From: a virus | Virus record (IMG/VR): IMGVR_UViG_3300025417_000106 | Coordinates: 1-21,436 of that record | Direction: 5' to 3' (one strand) | Length of the DNA stretch: 21,436 bases | Shown here: positions 1 to 8,212 of the stretch, piece after piece | Layout of the letters: the number at the start of each line of letters is the position of its first letter | Numbering within the stretch: the stretch's first letter is position 1 | Made by a program: the position numbers and the translations under genes | The notes under the pieces: model-generated | What the model was told of the DNA's origin: nothing | Seen by the model: only the letters and a program-made list of their open reading frames with translations | The model's database searches: none

Positions 1-99
1 AGCTATGTGCCCATGCTTGCACGGCTGTCCAGTGAAATAGTACTTAGCCCCGGTTCGCTTTGCTTCTTCTCGGGTCTTGGGTAGGTTTGTAGTATCCAT
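1..99 (-). CDS. HNH-type endonuclease-like protein, N-terminal part (truncated by window edge)
   Basis: The 33 visible codons start at 99 and run off the left edge. The start is preceded by a good ribosome binding site (AGGAG about 7 bases upstream on the minus strand). The visible protein ends in FTGQPCKHGHIA. This CxHGH zinc-binding segment with the preceding YYFTG is typical of the N-terminus of small phage HNH or endonuclease VII-like proteins. The catalytic part is outside the window, so nuclease activity is inference. The gene lies just beyond the terminator that ends the capsid operon and reads in the same direction. It may be a free-standing homing-type gene inserted between head and later structural genes. 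Confidence 0.6.
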   Translation of the reverse strand, partial: MDTTNLPKTREEAKRTGAKYYFTGQPCKHGHIA

Positions 100-150
100 A
101 TTTACTCCTGTGACTTAGTTACAGGTAATAATTGTACTGGTTTTTAGGCA

Positions 151-174
151 AAGAAAAAGGCCCCGAAGGGCCTT
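151..174 (-). terminator. Rho-independent terminator after the major capsid gene
   Basis: On the minus strand a 7-bp stem AAGGCCC/GGGCCTT (157-163 with 168-174) closes a TTCG loop and is followed by a T-rich tract (complement of 151-156). It lies 26 bases past the capsid stop codon and would end the leftward head operon or attenuate it before the HNH-like gene. Confidence 0.8.
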
Positions 175-199
175 CAAACATGGGGGTAAACCCTTGTTT

Positions 200-1102
200 T
201 TAGTAGGACGAGAACACGCCCAGAGGATCAGACCAGCCAAAGCTGTAACGTTCACGGCTCTTGTAACGTACATTGCCCGTATCAAAATCACCATCCATTG
301 AATTCTGCAACGGAATCCGTTCGAAGTGCTTCAGGCCGTTAGGCACATCAGTGGTCAAGAACCAAGTGTTGGTCGAGGTCAAGAAGTGGTTAACGGTGTA
401 ACCTTCAGGAATCGAACCGTTGTTCTTGATGGCGTTGATGTCGTTGTTGTTAGTACCAACGCGGAGTTCGGTTTCCAACAAACGAGTAGCAACGAACATC
501 AAGCTTGGGGGAACCACCAATTTGCGGGGCTTAGCAGCGATCAACAGACCACGTTCATCCGTCCAAGCAGCGATTTGAATGACGGCTGCTTCCAAAGCAG
601 TTTCGTTCAAGTCGGAAGGAGTGGAGAAGGTGTTGCTGTTAGTGCCGCCGTTAACCAAGGGGTGAGCGGTAGAGAACAAAGCCACGCCGTCACCGCCGGT
701 GTACTGAGCGTTATAGCCGTTGTTCAAAACTGCAGCAGCCTTGACTTGCTTGGTGTAAGCCATAGCACGAGCCAAGCCTTTGGTGTAGCGAGCAGACAAG
801 CTGTCGTACAAGTTATCTTCGATCGCTTCTTCAGTGATCGAGAAACCCAAGGCAATGGTTTCGTGGTTGTAGCGAGCAGTCCAAGCTTCTTGAGCATTGT
901 CATAAGAAATTGCGCTGCCTTCATTCTTCACAGGAGCTGCGGAGAAGCCAGACAGTTTTGTTTCTTCTTCAAAGCTACGTTCCGAAGTTTCGGTTTCGTA
1001 GATTTCTTTATGCTCTTCGCCGTAACGGGCGTACTCCAAACCGAACAAAGCGTTCAAGCCGGGGAGCAGTTCTTTAAGTAGTTGTGCGCGTGAAATAGCC
1101 AT
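200..1102 (-). CDS. Major capsid protein
   Basis: This 300-residue protein is the last gene before a strong terminator, the usual place for a highly expressed coat protein. The acidic N-terminal segment (about residues 25-50, rich in E and T), the central VKAAAVLNNGYNA and ALFSTAHPLVNGGTNSN segments, and the C-terminal RYSFGWSDPLGVF resemble the Mu gpT-like / HK97-fold major head proteins of uncultured phages. The start is supported by AAGGAG upstream. It is encoded downstream of portal, scaffold and decoration genes in one leftward block. The HK97 fold is inferred from resemblance and context. I see no N-terminal delta domain or protease gene nearby. Confidence 0.85.
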   Translation of the reverse strand: MAISRAQLLKELLPGLNALFGLEYARYGEEHKEIYETETSERSFEEETKLSGFSAAPVKNEGSAISYDNAQEAWTARYNHETIALGFSITEEAIEDNLYDSLSARYTKGLARAMAYTKQVKAAAVLNNGYNAQYTGGDGVALFSTAHPLVNGGTNSNTFSTPSDLNETALEAAVIQIAAWTDERGLLIAAKPRKLVVPPSLMFVATRLLETELRVGTNNNDINAIKNNGSIPEGYTVNHFLTSTNTWFLTTDVPNGLKHFERIPLQNSMDGDFDTGNVRYKSRERYSFGWSDPLGVFSSY

Positions 1103-1115
1103 TTTAAATTACTCC

Positions 1116-2027
1116 TTAAGCACCGGTAGCGTTCAAGTAGTTGTGGTAACCGAAGTTCCACTGTACTTGCACTTCTGGGTAGCCAACAAAAGACAAAGAT
1201 GTACCAGCAGGAACTGACACGGTGGTAGACAGGGTCAAAGTTGTACCGTTGACGTTGGTCACGGTCAAGAATTGGCCTGCATACGCGCCAGAAACGCTAG
1301 GAGCGATCAGTTGCATACCGGGTTGAATGGCGCTGTTGGCAGCAGTGATGGTCAAAGTAGCGCTGCTAGAAGTAGCATTGCCGCTGATAGCGGTAACAAC
1401 AACAGCAGTGTCAGGAACCACGGACACAACACGGAAAGGAGCGCTCGAAGTAACACGGGTGTTACCTTGAGTACCAGAGGTGATAACGCCACCGGTCAAG
1501 CCCATAGCAGAATCACCAGTGTTGGTGTTGCCAGAAGCGGAACCGCCGTTAGAACCTTGGGTAACCAAGTACATGTTGGAGCCGATGAACGAGGGGTTCA
1601 CGTAGCCAACAGTAGCACCGGGAGTGTTAGACACAGAAGAAGTGCCTTGGGTCAAAACAGCTGCTTGGAACACTGCGAACGGATCGTCCACAACGTAACC
1701 TTGTTGGCTGTTAGGGCCATAAGCGCCGCCGTTAGTAGCAGTGTTAGCTGCATAGAATTGTGCACGAACGGTTTGGCTCATGCTGTTGACGTATTGAGCG
1801 CCAACAAACACGCCGATAGCACCAGCGCCAGAAGAAACCGACGAAGCTGCACCAAGTGCGGTAACGGCCAAAGTACCACCGCTAATGCCGACGACGTCGC
1901 CATTGAAGAGGTTATAGCCATAGTTGTAGGAGATAGGGATCAAACGGGTAGAACCCGCAAATACCCGACCCCCAGACAGGCTTACGGGCTTCAAGCCGTA
2001 AGCTGCGGGAACGATAGGATAAGCCAT
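1116..2027 (-). CDS. Probable head decoration/stabilisation protein
   Basis: This 303-residue protein is rich in G, S, T, V and A with almost no charge, as expected for a beta-rich virion surface protein. The N-terminal half (PAAYGLKPVSLSGGRV, then NLFNGDVVGISGG and AIGVFVGAQYV, then VVDDPFAVFQ) follows a pattern I associate with structural proteins encoded next to the capsid gene in aquatic phages. Residues about 205-285 look like an added beta-sandwich domain (repeated V, T, S strands). It begins after AGGAG and sits 13 bases from the capsid gene. A decoration role is inference; a minor capsid protein is the alternative. Confidence 0.55.
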   Translation of the reverse strand: MAYPIVPAAYGLKPVSLSGGRVFAGSTRLIPISYNYGYNLFNGDVVGISGGTLAVTALGAASSVSSGAGAIGVFVGAQYVNSMSQTVRAQFYAANTATNGGAYGPNSQQGYVVDDPFAVFQAAVLTQGTSSVSNTPGATVGYVNPSFIGSNMYLVTQGSNGGSASGNTNTGDSAMGLTGGVITSGTQGNTRVTSSAPFRVVSVVPDTAVVVTAISGNATSSSATLTITAANSAIQPGMQLIAPSVSGAYAGQFLTVTNVNGTTLTLSTTVSVPAGTSLSFVGYPEVQVQWNFGYHNYLNATGA

Positions 2028-2044
2028 TTGTAAACTCCTAAAAA

Positions 2045-2500
2045 TTAAGAACCTTTACCGAACGATATCGTTGACTTGCGTTCTGCAAACAACGGCATGC
2101 GCGGGTCACTATTTTTCATGAAGTTATTGTCCACAGATTCCATTTGAGCTCGGTTTTGTTGAGCGTAGTAGTCATCACGCTGCTTGATGAACTCTTCAGG
2201 AATACGGCACAACAACAAGCCACCAACTTCAATGTTGCCTTTAAAGCGACCTTCGGTTGAGGCGTGCATCATCAGTTCAGGATAATCTTCTGCTTTGCAG
2301 GGTTCATACCCTTCACGAAACTTGGATGAAATATTGCTTGGGTCTGAACCTCCCAAAACACTGGTGCGAATATACCGATGTTTCCAGCCCGGACGTTCGT
2401 CAGGCATTGGCAACACTTCTGGCGGACGCCAATGGGTAATACGCGATTCAGTTGTACGAGAGTCCGCTGTACGACTAGCGCGGTTTTGAGTTTCAGCCAT
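2045..2500 (-). CDS. Conserved phage structural-module protein, function unknown
   Basis: This 151-residue soluble protein has a basic, disordered-looking first 20 residues. A compact region follows with HWRPPEVLPMPDERPGW, then SSKFREGYEPCKAEDYPEL, then GNIEVGGLLLCRIPEE. The tail includes a helical QRDDYYAQQNRAQMESVDNN stretch and NDPRMPLF. I recall similar small proteins between scaffold and capsid genes of uncultured aquatic phages, but with no assigned role. A ribosome binding site (AAGGA) precedes the start. It lies one base from the scaffold gene, so it is surely co-translated with head proteins. A head-assembly or minor virion role is only inferred. Confidence 0.6.
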   Translation of the reverse strand: MAETQNRASRTADSRTTESRITHWRPPEVLPMPDERPGWKHRYIRTSVLGGSDPSNISSKFREGYEPCKAEDYPELMMHASTEGRFKGNIEVGGLLLCRIPEEFIKQRDDYYAQQNRAQMESVDNNFMKNSDPRMPLFAERKSTISFGKGS

Positions 2501-2501
2501 A

Positions 2502-3428
2502 TTAAATATTCCTTCCGTTTAATTCCGCAACCTTCTTAGCATAGGTTTCCAAAGGAACCCCAAGCTTTTTGGCGATTTCCACCTGCGTCTTAGTAAGTAC
2601 GATTTTCTTGGTAGCAGTACTTCTAGTGGCAGGTGCAACTACATTAACCCTCGACCGCTGAGTGGGCGCATCAGCCGACGAGTCCTGACCAAACTGGTCA
2701 GGGAATCTTTCCCTCATCTCCGTGTCAATGCGACGGTAGTAGTCATCACTGGTGGGAGATATACGTTCATTATTAACCAAATCTTCGTGCAGTGCCATAG
2801 CATATGCAGTCATTTTGCGATTTTGTCCAAACCAAGGGTTTTGTTCCTGCCAATTTTCAGCCCGAGGGTCTACTTTTTGGGCAGGTTGTGGGGGTTGGAA
2901 CTGATAATCAGTCTGCTGAATAGGGGGCGGCGTGTAACTATGTACCTTGTCCGCTTTGATTTTGACTGCCGTCATTGCTTCTTGCGCGGCAATTAATGCT
3001 TCAGAATCCCCTGCTTCGTAGGCAGCTTTGTAATTGCGCTTTGCTTCTTCCAATTCACTTTGGACAACGCGTTTAGCTTGGTCCAGTAAAGCAACTTGGC
3101 CTTCAGACAAAGAACCTTTTAGGCGCTTGTTCTCTTCAGCAATAGCTTGCGCTATCCGAATAGCTTCTTCTTGGGCGCGTTGGGCGGCTTCCTTAGCGCG
3201 GCGTTCTTCATGGTAGCCCTTAGTAAAGTGCTGAATACGCTTACGCACGCTGTCATCGTACTTATTAAGTTCGTCATCAGTCAGCTCCTTAGGGGGCTCA
3301 TCCATTGGCTTACGCCCTTGATCTTTAGGCGGGGTGTCATCCACCGTCTCAATTTCAAACTCGGGCTCTGCCTCAACAGCTTTGGCTTTGGTATCTTCGA
3401 CTTCGTCGGGGAATTTGAATGGCTCCAT
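2502..3428 (-). CDS. Probable capsid scaffolding protein
   Basis: The 308-residue protein is highly charged. It has an acidic N-terminus with VEAEPEFEIETVDDTPP, a long predicted coiled coil from about residue 70 to 155 (EERRAKEAAQRAQEEAIRIA and onward), a proline/glutamine-rich linker near 165-185, and a basic C-terminal helix (KKIVLTKTQVEIAKKLGV). This layout and a position between portal and capsid genes are typical of scaffolding proteins, which line the procapsid and are lost or cleaved on maturation. The start has a strong AAGGAGG. No protease signature is visible in it. It could carry the capsid-binding basic tail seen in other scaffolds. Confidence 0.7.
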   Translation of the reverse strand: MEPFKFPDEVEDTKAKAVEAEPEFEIETVDDTPPKDQGRKPMDEPPKELTDDELNKYDDSVRKRIQHFTKGYHEERRAKEAAQRAQEEAIRIAQAIAEENKRLKGSLSEGQVALLDQAKRVVQSELEEAKRNYKAAYEAGDSEALIAAQEAMTAVKIKADKVHSYTPPPIQQTDYQFQPPQPAQKVDPRAENWQEQNPWFGQNRKMTAYAMALHEDLVNNERISPTSDDYYRRIDTEMRERFPDQFGQDSSADAPTQRSRVNVVAPATRSTATKKIVLTKTQVEIAKKLGVPLETYAKKVAELNGRNI

Positions 3429-3437
3429 ATATCCTCC

Positions 3438-3848
3438 TTAAGAAGCACGGGTGATACCGCGTGGGTCTTCAACCACCGCTTCAACCGAGTCATCATTGAT
3501 GATACGGAATTCACGGCCATGAATTTTCAGGCGTGTACCAGAGTTGGGACGAACAATTACAAAGTCACCTACCTTACAAGATGGCCCATTGGGAAAACGG
3601 GTTGCATCTTTATAAGCATCGGGACCCATCTTCACCACGAACAGCACTGGGGTCAGTACTTCTTCATAGTGCATGGATTGGGATGATTTAACAATCCCAA
3701 TTTCACTGTCTGCAAACTCTTCCATTGCTTCGGGAACGACGCACAGCAGGTGGAATCGCGCAGGTTCAGGTAGTTGCTTTGCCTTTTGCTCAGCGTCTTT
3801 ATTCAAGATACTGGATAGGTCAATAGCACTTAAATCAAACTCAGTCAT
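3438..3848 (-). CDS. GroES-like co-chaperonin (Cpn10 fold)
   Basis: Residues 92-127 (KVGDFVIVRPNSGTRLKIHG, then REFRIINDDSVEAVVE) align by eye with the C-terminal half of GroES, where a KVGDKV..KYAGTE.K.DGEEYLI..EDDILA pattern is diagnostic. Upstream, EIGIVKSSQS (49-58) sits where the GroEL-binding mobile loop (GGIVL) would be, and VLFVVKMGPDAY (68-79) matches the strand after the loop. At 136 residues it is longer than GroES (about 97), with an N-terminal extension. Phage co-chaperonins such as T4 gp31 help host GroEL fold the capsid protein. The placement between portal and scaffold genes fits that role. The start overlaps the preceding gene by 11 bases. Fold assignment is good; function is inferred. 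Confidence 0.75.
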   Translation of the reverse strand: MTEFDLSAIDLSSILNKDAEQKAKQLPEPARFHLLCVVPEAMEEFADSEIGIVKSSQSMHYEEVLTPVLFVVKMGPDAYKDATRFPNGPSCKVGDFVIVRPNSGTRLKIHGREFRIINDDSVEAVVEDPRGITRAS

Positions 3849-4038
3849 CTTCAGCTTCCTTCAATCTTCGCACGAGGTCGGCTATCTCACGTTGAGCAAG
3901 GGCAAGACCCCGGATTACCCCGCTCATATTTTGGTACTCACCAAAATCCTTTGCAGTCCCGTCGCCAAGGGGACCGATGTAAGTTTGTTTCAGCTCTTCC
4001 AGCTTTTTGGCCAAGTGTTCAAGAATTTGGTCGTTCAT
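3841..4038 (-). CDS. Small helical head-module protein, function unknown
   Basis: This 65-residue protein looks like two amphipathic helices (residues 2-20 and 38-63) joined by a glycine-containing turn (YIGPLGDGTAKDF). Its ATG overlaps the portal stop codon, and its own end overlaps the co-chaperonin start, so the three genes are translationally coupled. A strong GGAGG lies upstream of the start inside the portal gene. Similar tiny proteins follow portal genes in other uncultured phages. I do not know a function. A portal-associated or assembly role is inferred from position alone. Confidence 0.6.
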   Translation of the reverse strand: MNDQILEHLAKKLEELKQTYIGPLGDGTAKDFGEYQNMSGVIRGLALAQREIADLVRRLKEAEDD

Positions 4039-6683
4039 TCTTCACCTCCAGCTGGGTTTTGCGTGTTTTGGATTTGCGCGTCCTTCATATCCAAGTTCTT
4101 TTGATGCAGTTGTTGCTGGTTAACTAAATTAACCACATGCTTCTGATGCCCTTGTTGGGTCTGAACTTGGTGGTTGTGCACGTTGTGCAGCGCATTAATT
4201 ACTTGGTTAGAAGATTTCTGGTGCACGTCTTGCTGGTGCTTCTCTTCCTTGTGGCGCAAGTCTTGGAGTTGGCCCAGTGCTGCCATCGTTGGGTTAGGGG
4301 CAGCGGCTGTAGTTGCTTGTGCTTGTGCATGGGCTTGGTGCGCTTGAGCTTGGGCCTGTTGAGCCTGAGCCTGCGCACTTGCCATCGCAGCTTGTGACTG
4401 CGCTCCAGCCTGTTGAGCCTTAATTTGCAGCTCTTGTTGTTTGATCTGCAGGTCGCCTTGGACTTTTTGTGCTTTAGTCTGGGCTTCTTGTTGCTTGATC
4501 TGCAATTCTTGCTGCTGCATTTGGACCAAGGGGTCTTGTTGCTGCTGCTGAGCTTGCTGTTGTGCGGCTTGACCCTTGCTTTGTTGGAGCAACTGCTGTG
4601 CGGCCTGAGCCACCAGACGGGACATCTTGACTTCAACCTCGGGAGTGAGCTCAGCATCAGGCTGCGGAAGCGTTGCGCCCAGCTGTTTCTCAATTTCTGT
4701 ACGGTATTTGAACGCCAAATGCTCTGTAATATGCGCCATTATTGCGGCTTGGATAGCCTGTGCATTGGGATTTTGACCGATTTGCTGGGCTAAAAGCGGG
4801 TCCTGCATCATTGACTGGTGAACTGCAATATGCGCGTCTTGGTCCTGATACATGAACGCTTTTACTGGTTTTCCGGTCATTAAAGCCATGTTTTCGCTGA
4901 TTGGGTCCTTCGGTTTCATGTCGTCAGGCAGCGGAACCAGCTTTTCACCGTTCTTAACACCCAAAACATGGATCATTTGACGGTGTAATTGGGGCAAATC
5001 GTAGATTTGTGGGGCTTGTTGGGCCAGCTGCATGACCGCTTGGTACTGCATAATCCGCTGAGCCATGGTCGAGCTGTTGGGATCGCTGACCGGAATTACC
5101 GCAACCATGTCGTAATCCGACTGTTTGGCCTTGGCGTCGCCACCTTCTGGGTCGTAGGGGTAGCTTTTTGGCGTATCTTCGCGGATGATTTCCTTCAAAA
5201 GCTTGAATTCTTGCTTCATCGCGTAGTGAATACGGGCCTGAACCGCGCTCATGGTCTTGAGTTGGCGTTCCAACATAGCCATTGTGGTCCCCACGGGGGA
5301 GCCAGCACTCATATCAGCCACGTTCAAGTCAGCGGTAGCCCCCAAACGACGGGCTTCGTCCGTAATTTTGTCCAACAACATAGACAAAACTTGGCTTGGC
5401 TCCTTGTATGGGAGTGGCATAATGTTGTCACGGATCGAACCAGAAGGCACATCCACGTCCCGGAATTCGCCGGGGGCGATCGGCGTATCGTCACCCTTAA
5501 CACGCAAGCCGCGTGCTTTCAAACCACCGGGCAAATTGGACAACGTACCAGCGTCAATCAGCTGGCGAATAAGGCTTGTACCCGCACGGGCGTAGCCACC
5601 GATCAAGTGGATGTAACCGAACCCATATGCACCGAAGCCGGGGATATAGTCGTACTGTACGAAGTGTTCGCGCTTAAGGCACTTGTTGTCGTCAGCGTCC
5701 CAGTTGCGGCGGATAGCCAAAACTTTTTGTGAACCCTTGTCAATCGTAATCACATAGGGCAGTGCAACGTCATCTTCCTCGTCATAGCCGGGCAGGTTGT
5801 ATTCAATGTGCACTTCATAAATTTGATAGCGGTCGTCGTCACTAAGGGAATACCCTTGCTCGTCCGCTTTGCGCTTCTCAACATCAGTGTGCGTCAAGAT
5901 AGGCTCGCCTAGCTCGATATCACGGTACATACCAGCAGCTTGAAGTTTCTTGACCTCGTTCTTGGTCTTACGCATTATATGCGTAACGCGCTCAGCCGTG
6001 CGCACACTTGACGAGCCATAAGGAATAATCAACTCTTCAGCTGGGATGAACAGCGCAACGGGGCGCTCCAGTGACGGGTCAAAGTACACCTTCTTAAAGG
6101 CCGAGCCTGCCAAACCCAAATTAAATAACAAGCGCTCGTGCTCTGGTCGGTACTCAACCATCGTCTCCGTCAGCATGAAGTTCATGTCTGCTGCTACACG
6201 TTCTGCAGCGTCAGTCTTGTCTGGGGTTTCTTCCCCGATGATTTCGGTCTTGACCGGGCCAGTTGACGGGAACGTCTCAATAATTGTTTCGCTTTGAAAC
6301 TTGACAGCAGATTCCGTAAGCAGTGTGCTAAAGACTCCGGATGCCCCGTTCCAAGGTTCGGTACGTTCCTCATATCTGACCCCCAGTACGTCAAGCCCTT
6401 TGACCAGCATCTCCACCCAGTCCTTGCGGCTATTGATGTCGCTGTCAACCTGCTCAATAATATCTTGCGCTAACGTGGAGAGCTCGCCCTCACTCATTTC
6501 TTCTGCAAGGTTTTCGCTGAAGTCAGGGTCTTCCTCGTTACCCGATGGCTCAAGGTCAATAGTTACGTCACCAGTATGCAGATGGACTGCATCAGGGTTT
6601 TCAATCTCAATTTCGAGCGCAGGCTCGTCGCCTCCTGCCATGCTAGCTAATCCTTGAGGGGCGGCGTACAAACTCTTTTCCAT
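4035..6683 (-). CDS. Portal protein
   Basis: This 882-residue protein lies directly downstream of the large terminase. The core (about 55-640) carries the acidic N-terminal region, the RNWDADDNKCLKREHFVQYD and GAYGFGYIHLIGGYARAGTS segments, and SAGSPVGTTMAMLERQLKTM, a motif I associate with P22-like or podovirus-type portals. Portals form the dodecameric head vertex through which DNA is packaged. The C-terminal 190 residues are strongly Q- and A-rich low-complexity coiled coil (about 690-800) and a Q/H-rich tail, making it larger than many portals (500-750). The start has AAGGA. It lies 8 bases from the terminase stop. Confidence 0.85.
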   Translation of the reverse strand: MEKSLYAAPQGLASMAGGDEPALEIEIENPDAVHLHTGDVTIDLEPSGNEEDPDFSENLAEEMSEGELSTLAQDIIEQVDSDINSRKDWVEMLVKGLDVLGVRYEERTEPWNGASGVFSTLLTESAVKFQSETIIETFPSTGPVKTEIIGEETPDKTDAAERVAADMNFMLTETMVEYRPEHERLLFNLGLAGSAFKKVYFDPSLERPVALFIPAEELIIPYGSSSVRTAERVTHIMRKTKNEVKKLQAAGMYRDIELGEPILTHTDVEKRKADEQGYSLSDDDRYQIYEVHIEYNLPGYDEEDDVALPYVITIDKGSQKVLAIRRNWDADDNKCLKREHFVQYDYIPGFGAYGFGYIHLIGGYARAGTSLIRQLIDAGTLSNLPGGLKARGLRVKGDDTPIAPGEFRDVDVPSGSIRDNIMPLPYKEPSQVLSMLLDKITDEARRLGATADLNVADMSAGSPVGTTMAMLERQLKTMSAVQARIHYAMKQEFKLLKEIIREDTPKSYPYDPEGGDAKAKQSDYDMVAVIPVSDPNSSTMAQRIMQYQAVMQLAQQAPQIYDLPQLHRQMIHVLGVKNGEKLVPLPDDMKPKDPISENMALMTGKPVKAFMYQDQDAHIAVHQSMMQDPLLAQQIGQNPNAQAIQAAIMAHITEHLAFKYRTEIEKQLGATLPQPDAELTPEVEVKMSRLVAQAAQQLLQQSKGQAAQQQAQQQQQDPLVQMQQQELQIKQQEAQTKAQKVQGDLQIKQQELQIKAQQAGAQSQAAMASAQAQAQQAQAQAHQAHAQAQATTAAAPNPTMAALGQLQDLRHKEEKHQQDVHQKSSNQVINALHNVHNHQVQTQQGHQKHVVNLVNQQQLHQKNLDMKDAQIQNTQNPAGGEE
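4310..4600 (-). repeat. Low-complexity Q/A-codon repeat tract within the portal gene
   Basis: The region encodes alternating QAQAQQAQAQAHQAHAQ-type and QQQELQIKQQ / LQIKQQELQIKAQQ repeats near the portal C-terminus (about residues 695-792). Repeated CTG/TTG/GCT/GCC-type triplets on the plus strand make it prone to slippage and length variation. In other podovirus-like portals a helical barrel extends the C-terminus into the capsid; this tract could be a loose analogue, which is inference. Confidence 0.7.
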
Positions 6684-6691
6684 ATTAATCC

Positions 6692-8212
6692 TTAATAGTA
6701 GGCGGGCCTGCGGGCAGGTCGGTAGACCTCATTATCCTCGTGGTCGGTGCGTAAGCGCAACAGGCCACCTTTACGAATCCTCATTAACGCCAGCGTCATC
6801 GCGTCAACCTCGTCATCATGCTCGCCAGCAGGAAACGCCAAAATTTCCTCAACTGTAGCCGACGCCCACGCCGTTTCTGGGAACCAAACATGCCCAGAAC
6901 TAAACATATCTGTGACTGCATTAAGCCGTGCAATCTTATCCTGACCTTTACCGGGGCTGAAGTCCTGCACAAAAATACCGGACCGGCGCATCTCATCTAT
7001 TAGGGGTTGACCTGACGCCTTGGCTTCCACAATAACACTGTCCGGCTCCCACATCTCATACTGCTCGTGGGCCATCTGCTTCAACTCGGGGTACTCATAT
7101 TTACCCTTAACTTTATTTAGCAGGATCACGTTCATCGTGTTGTCTTTGTGATGCGTGAATGTCCCCCATGTGTGGCACACGGAAAAGTCTGAGCGCTCTT
7201 TAGTAGTTAGCGCCGTATCAAACGCTTGCACAATAAACTCAATCTGCGGCGGCTGGTCGTCCGTCCACCACTTAATCCAGTCCCGTTTAATGATCGCAGC
7301 TTCGCTGGCCGTCGGATTCTGCTGGTACTGTGCGTACCACTGCCACATGATGTGGTGCATTGACGCTCGGGTTTGCTGTAGGGCTTCTAGTGTCCATTGC
7401 TCCGGCCATATGGACTTTTCTTCTGGCGTGCCTTCATAAAGAATAGCAGGGAACTCAAACGTCTCATACTTATCCCCACCCTCATTCATGGCAGAGTCTT
7501 TAATCAAACGCCCAATCAAATCCCGCTGATGCCAGCGTGTATGCAATACACAGATTTTCCCGTCAGGCATTAACCGCGTCCGAAGACCAGCACTGAACCA
7601 TTCGTAGGTTGAATCTAATGAAGACGTGTTGCCCGCTTTAATGTCCTGCTCAGACAACGGATCGTCCGCAATAATCAGGTGTGCACCCCGACCAGCAAGA
7701 GCGCCGCCAACACCAATCGCGAAGTACTCACCACCCTTTGTGGTGTTCCATTGAGCCGCTGCCTTAGCATCTGCAGCAATACTGGTCTCTGGAAAAATGG
7801 CGCGATACTCAGGTGTGTTAATTAAGTTGCGGACTTTACGGGCCATGACAACTGCAAGGTCTGCAGTGTGGGACGCCACAATAACCTTGTGGTCGGGGTG
7901 CTTACCTAAATACCAAGCTGGGTAGTATATAGAAATCATTTGTGACTTCCCCATACGGGGAGCCATGCTAACTGCAATCCGGTTCTTTATATTTTGCTCA
8001 ACGTCCATAAGCAACGCGCCTAGACGTTTCAAATGCAAACCAAATTTATAGTTAGGATCAATCGCGGCAATAAACGCCAAAAAATCATTTTGAGCTAGCT
8101 CAACCCGCTTGCGCTCTTCCAAGACATCAAACATAGCAAGCAGCTCCGCTGCCTCGTCTGCAGGCAGGGTTTTAACAATCTTCTCGATGAGGTGCTTATC
8201 GAGGTTCTGCAT
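6692..8212 (-). CDS. terL: Terminase large subunit (packaging ATPase/nuclease)
   Basis: This 506-residue protein has the complete terminase layout. The Walker A-like APRMGKSQ is at residues 84-91. Walker B HLIIADD is at about 178-184. The coupling region HTRWHQRDLIGRL is near 224-236. The C-terminal RNase H-like nuclease has acidic residues in FDTALTTKERSD (D332), VIVEAKASGQ and HDDEVDAM (466-470). It is the motor that translocates DNA into the prohead and cuts concatemers. The length is normal for the family. The start overlaps the end of the probable small terminase by 17 bases, showing coupled expression. The ribosome binding site is weak, so translation may depend on the upstream gene. 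Confidence 0.93.
   Translation of the reverse strand: MQNLDKHLIEKIVKTLPADEAAELLAMFDVLEERKRVELAQNDFLAFIAAIDPNYKFGLHLKRLGALLMDVEQNIKNRIAVSMAPRMGKSQMISIYYPAWYLGKHPDHKVIVASHTADLAVVMARKVRNLINTPEYRAIFPETSIAADAKAAAQWNTTKGGEYFAIGVGGALAGRGAHLIIADDPLSEQDIKAGNTSSLDSTYEWFSAGLRTRLMPDGKICVLHTRWHQRDLIGRLIKDSAMNEGGDKYETFEFPAILYEGTPEEKSIWPEQWTLEALQQTRASMHHIMWQWYAQYQQNPTASEAAIIKRDWIKWWTDDQPPQIEFIVQAFDTALTTKERSDFSVCHTWGTFTHHKDNTMNVILLNKVKGKYEYPELKQMAHEQYEMWEPDSVIVEAKASGQPLIDEMRRSGIFVQDFSPGKGQDKIARLNAVTDMFSSGHVWFPETAWASATVEEILAFPAGEHDDEVDAMTLALMRIRKGGLLRLRTDHEDNEVYRPARRPAYY

Noticed and set aside
326-1081. Long plus-strand open frame opposite the capsid gene
   Set aside because: It mirrors the capsid gene, has a composition typical of an antisense shadow and has no operon context.
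1272-2033. 253-codon plus-strand open frame opposite the decoration gene
   Set aside because: Ser/Ala/Arg-rich shadow of a G/T/S-rich gene with no family resemblance or ribosome binding site.
4989-5732. 247-codon plus-strand frame opposite the portal gene
   Set aside because: Lies wholly within the clear portal gene; histidine/valine-rich shadow without motifs.
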